Positions 6,984 through 10,000 of a stretch of 10,000 nt of DNA are shown here, piece by piece (within the stretch, counting starts at the first letter, position 1; each line of letters starts with the position of its first letter). The position numbers and the translations under genes are program-made. Below the pieces are notes generated by a model. It was not told the origin of the DNA, searched no databases, and saw only the letters and a program-made list of their open reading frames with translations. Source of the stretch: Flavobacterium sp. (GTDB taxonomy: Bacteria > Bacteroidota > Bacteroidia > Flavobacteriales > Flavobacteriaceae); contig NZ_JAIWOF010000088.1 of assembly GCF_020217025.1 (NCBI RefSeq), forward strand, positions 1-10,000, in the 5' to 3' direction.

Positions 6984-6991
6984 TACTTTTG
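6984..6991 (+). promoter_or_regulatory. -7 promoter box for the hutG-like gene
   Basis: TACTTTTG matches TAnnTTTG and is identical to the box at 401-408. It predicts a transcript start near 6996-6999 and a leader of about 12 bases before the ATG at 7010. A clear -33 TTG is absent. The in-frame TTG at 6989 is part of this box, which argues against it being the start codon. Confidence 0.55.
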
Positions 6992-7009
6992 ATTGCATTT
7001 ATTAATTTT

Positions 7010-8041
7010 ATGGAGAATATTACACTTTTAAGCCAAAACGAATTAGCCAAAATAACGAACCACAGAAGTGGCGAAATAAAATTTGGAGAAAAAATCATCA
7101 CAGTCCCAAAAGACACTGATATTGTCGAATTTATAACCAACAGCGAAGCTAAATTTGTACTTTTTGGAATACCAGAAGATATTGGAGTAAAAGCAAATTT
7201 AGGAAGAATTGGTGCTGCTTCGGCTTACGATAGTGCTTTACAAAGTTTGGCTAATATTCAACACAATAAGTTTTGTAAAGGAAGTAATTTACTAGTTTTA
7301 GGCAAATTAAATGTAGATGAACTTCTAGAAAAAGCCCAAAATTTAGATGCAAACAACAAAGAACATAGAAAAGAACTCTTCAAATTAGTAGAACAATTAG
7401 ATATTGAAGTTTCGCATATTGTACACCAAATTTGTAATGCTGGAAAAATTCCAATCATCGTAGGTGGCGGACACAATAACGCTTATGGAAACATTAAAGG
7501 TTTAGCATTAGCAAAAGGAAAACCAGTTAACGCTATCAATTTTGATGCCCATACCGATTTTAGAATTTTAGAAGGAAGACATTCAGGAAACGGATTTAGT
7601 TATGCTTTTGAAGATGGATTTTTAAAGAAATATTTCGTTTTCGGATTGCATGAAAACTTCGTTTCAAAAAGTGTTTTCAATACGTTGAAAGAATTAACTT
7701 CGAGAGTTAAATATGTTACTTATGAAGAAGTAGAGGTAAAGCGTGAGAAAAACTTTGAAACTGAATTAGAAAACGCGCTAAACTTTATTAAAAACGAACC
7801 TTTTGGCGTGGAATTAGATTTAGATGCCATTCCTAATATTCCCTCTAGTGCCATGACATTAAGTGGTTTTAGTGTCGATAAAGCCCGACATTTTACTTAC
7901 TTTTTTGGAAAACATCAGAACGCGTCATATTTTCATATTTGCGAAGGAGCTCCAGCTCTTGATGATTCTAAAAACAATCATTTAACAGGTAAATTAATTG
8001 CTTCGTTAATTACTGATTTCATGAAAGCCAAAATGGGGTAA
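7010..8041 (+). CDS. hutG: Arginase/agmatinase-family ureohydrolase, probably formimidoylglutamase
   Basis: A 343-aa cytoplasmic enzyme with the dimanganese ureohydrolase fold. The metal ligands are all present: GGGHNN (His155), NFDAHTDFR (Asp179, His181, Asp183) and ELDLDAIP (Asp270, Asp272). The family hydrolyses guanidino or formimino groups. Formimidoylglutamase (N-formimino-glutamate to glutamate plus formamide) is the best guess because hutI, which makes that substrate, lies 1.4 kb upstream on the same strand. Arginase or another ureohydrolase activity cannot be excluded from motifs alone. The segments GRIGAASAYDSAL and GRHSGNGFSYA replace the usual arginase substrate loops, in keeping with a non-arginase substrate. 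The ATG at 7010 is preferred to TTG 6989, which sits inside the -7 box. No terminator is seen after its stop, so read-through into the helicase gene is possible. Confidence 0.72.
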   Translation: MENITLLSQNELAKITNHRSGEIKFGEKIITVPKDTDIVEFITNSEAKFVLFGIPEDIGVKANLGRIGAASAYDSALQSLANIQHNKFCKGSNLLVLGKLNVDELLEKAQNLDANNKEHRKELFKLVEQLDIEVSHIVHQICNAGKIPIIVGGGHNNAYGNIKGLALAKGKPVNAINFDAHTDFRILEGRHSGNGFSYAFEDGFLKKYFVFGLHENFVSKSVFNTLKELTSRVKYVTYEEVEVKREKNFETELENALNFIKNEPFGVELDLDAIPNIPSSAMTLSGFSVDKARHFTYFFGKHQNASYFHICEGAPALDDSKNNHLTGKLIASLITDFMKAKMG

Positions 8042-8064
8042 AACCAAATTCCTCAAAATAACAC

Positions 8065-8072
8065 TATCTTTG
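8065..8072 (+). promoter_or_regulatory. -7 promoter box for the DEAD-box helicase gene
   Basis: TATCTTTG is an exact TAnnTTTG match 40 bases before the helicase ATG. It is the same octamer used for the small membrane-protein gene. No -33 TTG is present at the usual spacing. It predicts a start near 8077-8080, so the first bases of the mRNA would form the hairpin at 8077-8098. Confidence 0.55.
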
Positions 8073-8076
8073 TACC

Positions 8077-8098
8077 CTTATCAAACTTATTTGATAGG
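8077..8098 (+). repeat. Inverted repeat / hairpin at the 5' end of the helicase mRNA
   Basis: TATCAAA (8079-8085) and TTTGATA (8090-8096) are perfect inverted repeats around the 4-base loop CTTA. A T-G wobble and a C-G pair extend them to about 9 bp. No T-run follows, so this is not a terminator for the upstream gene. Its place between the -7 box and the ATG fits either a leader stem-loop or an operator at the transcription start. Confidence 0.5.
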
Positions 8099-8112
8099 AA
8101 AAATTACTATTT

Positions 8113-9366
8113 ATGACATTTAACGAATTAAAATTATTTAACAATATACAACAAGCTTTAGAAGAAGAAGGCTACACTAACCCTACTCCTATTCAAGAGC
8201 AAGCCATTCCTGAAATATTAGCAGGACAAGATTTAGTTGCCTGTGCTCAAACAGGAACAGGAAAAACCGGTGCATTTGCCATTCCTATCTTAAATTTAAT
8301 TCACAGAATTGTAGGTTCGGCTAAAAAAGCAAAACATATTAGAACTTTAGTAGTTACACCAACTAGAGAATTAGCCATTCAAATTGACGAGAGTTTTAAA
8401 ACCTATGGAAAATATACGAATGTAAAATCGTTGGTGATTTTTGGTGGTGTAAATCAAGTGCCTCAAGTAAATGAACTAAAAATGGGTGTTGATGTTTTAA
8501 TCGCTACTCCGGGAAGACTTTTAGACTTACACAAACAAGGTTTTATCGATTTGAATCACATGCATCACTTGGTTTTAGACGAAGCCGATCAAATGTTAGA
8601 CATGGGATTTATTAATGATGTAAAGAAAATCATCAAATTAACTCCTGAAAACCGTCAAACATTATTGTTTTCTGCAACGATGCCTTTAGCAATTAGAGAA
8701 TTAGCCGATACTTTCTTAACACGACCAAAGTACATTTCGGTTACACCAATTTCTAGTACCGCTGAAAATGTAACGCAAAAAGTATATTTCGTAAACAAAG
8801 ACGAAAAACGTTTACTTTTAAAACAATTAATTATTCAAGAAAGTTTGAGCAATGCTTTGGTGTTTACCCGAACCAAACACGGCGCTGATAATATTGTAAA
8901 AGTGTTGAAAAAAGCTCATATAAAAGCTGAAGCTATTCACGGAGACAAATCGCAAAATGCACGTCAACGTGTTTTAGAGCAATTTAAAAATAAAGAAATT
9001 GATATTTTAGTGGCTACCGATATTGCAGCAAGAGGAATCGACATTGAACAACTTCCGTTTGTAATTAACTTTGATATTCCAAATATTTCGGAAACCTATG
9101 TACACCGAATTGGTCGTACAGGTCGTGCTGGAAATTCAGGTTTAGCCATTTCATTTTGTGGAAAAGATGAAAAACCATATTGGCAGGATATTGAAAAATT
9201 AATCCGAATGAAAGTCAAAGTAATTTCTGATCATCCTTATGAATGGAAAGACGAAGTTAAAAATCCAGATGCAAAACCTGATTTAAGAAATAAAAATAAG
9301 ATGAATCCAGATTCAAAGTCAAGAAAGTCGGAAGCTTCTAAGAAAAACAAAAAACGTTGGTACTAA
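8113..9366 (+). CDS. DEAD-box ATP-dependent RNA helicase, RhlE-like
   Basis: Cytoplasmic RNA helicase of 417 aa with every DEAD-box motif in order. These are the Q motif (Phe3, PTPIQ 24-28), motif I AQTGTGKT (45-52), Ia PTRELA (83-88), GG (111-112), Ib TPGR (132-135), II DEAD (156-159), III SAT (187-189), IV VFTRTK (250-255), V ATDIAARGID (301-310) and VI HRIGRTGRAG (331-340). The C-terminal tail (about 380-417) is short, Lys- and Ser-rich and basic, a likely non-specific RNA-binding tail. The overall shape resembles RhlE, a helicase linked to ribosome maturation and RNA decay; it lacks the DbpA or CsdA C-terminal RNA-binding domain, so the subfamily call is moderate. It has its own -7 box and a leader hairpin, and its last codons form the left arm of the terminator. 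Confidence 0.93.
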   Translation: MTFNELKLFNNIQQALEEEGYTNPTPIQEQAIPEILAGQDLVACAQTGTGKTGAFAIPILNLIHRIVGSAKKAKHIRTLVVTPTRELAIQIDESFKTYGKYTNVKSLVIFGGVNQVPQVNELKMGVDVLIATPGRLLDLHKQGFIDLNHMHHLVLDEADQMLDMGFINDVKKIIKLTPENRQTLLFSATMPLAIRELADTFLTRPKYISVTPISSTAENVTQKVYFVNKDEKRLLLKQLIIQESLSNALVFTRTKHGADNIVKVLKKAHIKAEAIHGDKSQNARQRVLEQFKNKEIDILVATDIAARGIDIEQLPFVINFDIPNISETYVHRIGRTGRAGNSGLAISFCGKDEKPYWQDIEKLIRMKVKVISDHPYEWKDEVKNPDAKPDLRNKNKMNPDSKSRKSEASKKNKKRWY

Positions 9367-9381
9367 GCCAACGTTTTTTTT
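9347..9381. terminator. Bidirectional terminator overlapping the helicase stop codon
   Basis: AAAACGTTGG (9351-9360) pairs with CCAACGTTTT (9368-9377) around a 7-base loop that contains the helicase TAA stop (9364-9366). A T-run (9374-9381) follows on the plus strand. On the minus strand the A-run at 9347-9354 becomes T's, so it also ends the histidine-kinase gene, whose stop codon (9380-9382) abuts the hairpin. Confidence 0.87.
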
Positions 9382-10000
9382 ATTTATCTACTAATCGTTT
9401 AATGGTTTCAAACAGTTTATGACTTTCAAAAGGTTTTACAATTACTTCATCTATTTGAGCATCAATAATTTTTTCTTCAATATCTTGTTTGTCAAATGCT
9501 GTAACGGCAATAATTGGAATGGTTATTCCTTTTTGTCGTATTAATTTTGAAGTTTCAAAACCATTAATGATAGGCATATTAATATCCATCAAAATGGCAT
9601 CAAAATCAATTTTACTAACTAGTTCTAGAGCCGCGTAACCATCATCTACAATTTCACACTTAAAATGATTGTTTTCAAGTAATTTTTTAGTGACTACTTG
9701 ATTTATTTTATTGTCTTCAACCACTAAAATTTTATATTCTTTTCTAACTGAAAGATCTACATCCAAATTATTAACAATAGATTTTGCTTTAGAAACATCA
9801 GAATCTAATGGCAAGGTGAATGTTATGGTTGTTCCTTTTCCTTCTTCGCTTTCTAATTGAATGGTTCCGCTGAATAATTCGACTAATTTTTTAACTATGG
9901 TTAATCCTAATCCTGTTCCTTGATAATCGTCTTCTTTACGATATACTTGAACAAATTTTTCAAAAACTTTATTTTGATCTTCTTTGGCAATTCCTATTCC
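9380..10000 (-). CDS. Hybrid sensor histidine kinase, C-terminal part (partial)
   Basis: The 3' end of a gene that enters from beyond 10000; 206 residues are visible. The first part is the end of a histidine-kinase ATPase domain. It starts in the GIGIAKED box, continues with VFEKFVQVYRKED and the Gly-rich GTGLGLTIVKKLVELF lid (28-43), and finishes EEGKGTTITFTLPL. A linker of about 20 residues leads to a receiver domain (about 89-206): acidic pocket VVEDN (Glu95, Asp96), phospho-accepting Asp139 in ILMDINMP, Thr167 in AVTAF and Lys189 in VKPF, all intact. The kinase therefore passes phosphate to its own receiver. Reading the receiver as a separate 144-aa protein beginning at 9814 would be wrong: that codon is a TTG within an open frame that reaches the window edge. 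Sensor domains, phospho-accepting His and signal are off-window. Confidence 0.93.
   Translation of the reverse strand, partial: GIGIAKEDQNKVFEKFVQVYRKEDDYQGTGLGLTIVKKLVELFSGTIQLESEEGKGTTITFTLPLDSDVSKAKSIVNNLDVDLSVRKEYKILVVEDNKINQVVTKKLLENNHFKCEIVDDGYAALELVSKIDFDAILMDINMPIINGFETSKLIRQKGITIPIIAVTAFDKQDIEEKIIDAQIDEVIVKPFESHKLFETIKRLVDK

Noticed and set aside
8077..8098. Terminator for the hutG-like gene
   Set aside because: The hairpin lacks a T-tract on either strand and lies downstream of the helicase -7 box, so it fits a leader or operator element better.
9380..9814. A stand-alone CheY-like response regulator of 144 aa
   Set aside because: The frame continues without a stop to 10000 and encodes a histidine-kinase ATPase end (GTGLGL box), so this is the receiver of a hybrid kinase. 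The apparent start at 9814 is an internal TTG.

Overview
The window looks like an ordinary chromosomal stretch of a member of the Flavobacteriaceae (Bacteroidota), close to Flavobacterium. Three things point there. The DNA is very A+T-rich. Several genes are preceded by the Bacteroidota housekeeping -7 box TAnnTTTG rather than by Shine-Dalgarno sites. The protein families are typical of the phylum: a carboxypeptidase-regulatory/TonB-type outer-membrane barrel, a hybrid histidine kinase, a hut-type imidazolonepropionase and an RhlE-like DEAD-box helicase.

Layout. 1-2940: a small glutaredoxin-fold arsenate reductase (arsC), then a large outer-membrane receptor-like barrel with its own promoter, closed by a strong hairpin terminator. 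2953-4285: two minus-strand genes, a 56-residue single-pass membrane protein that is easy to miss, and a CorA-type divalent-cation transporter whose signature GMN motif reads GQN. 4347-5961: a plus-strand pair, hutI (histidine breakdown) and crcB (fluoride channel), one base apart. 6013-6891: a minus-strand membrane-anchored coiled-coil protein of unknown function. 7010-9366: an arginase/formimidoylglutamase-family ureohydrolase (probably hutG) and a DEAD-box RNA helicase with a hairpin at the start of its mRNA. 9380-10000: the 3' part of a minus-strand hybrid histidine kinase that runs off the window.

How the genes relate. HutI and the probable HutG carry out consecutive late steps of histidine degradation (imidazolonepropionate to formiminoglutamate to glutamate plus formamide), but two unrelated genes lie between them, and hutH and hutU are not in the window. 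All three convergent gene junctions (about 2920, 5980 and 9365) carry a hairpin with an A-tract on one side and T's on the other, so each probably terminates transcription from both sides. At the last junction the hairpin's 5' arm is made from the final codons of the helicase gene.

I found no mobile element, CRISPR array, tRNA, rRNA or defence system, and nothing that amounts to a wholly new system. The items most worth a second look are the GQN variant in CorA, the small membrane-protein gene with its own promoter and terminator, the helicase leader hairpin, and the hairpin that doubles as helicase coding sequence.
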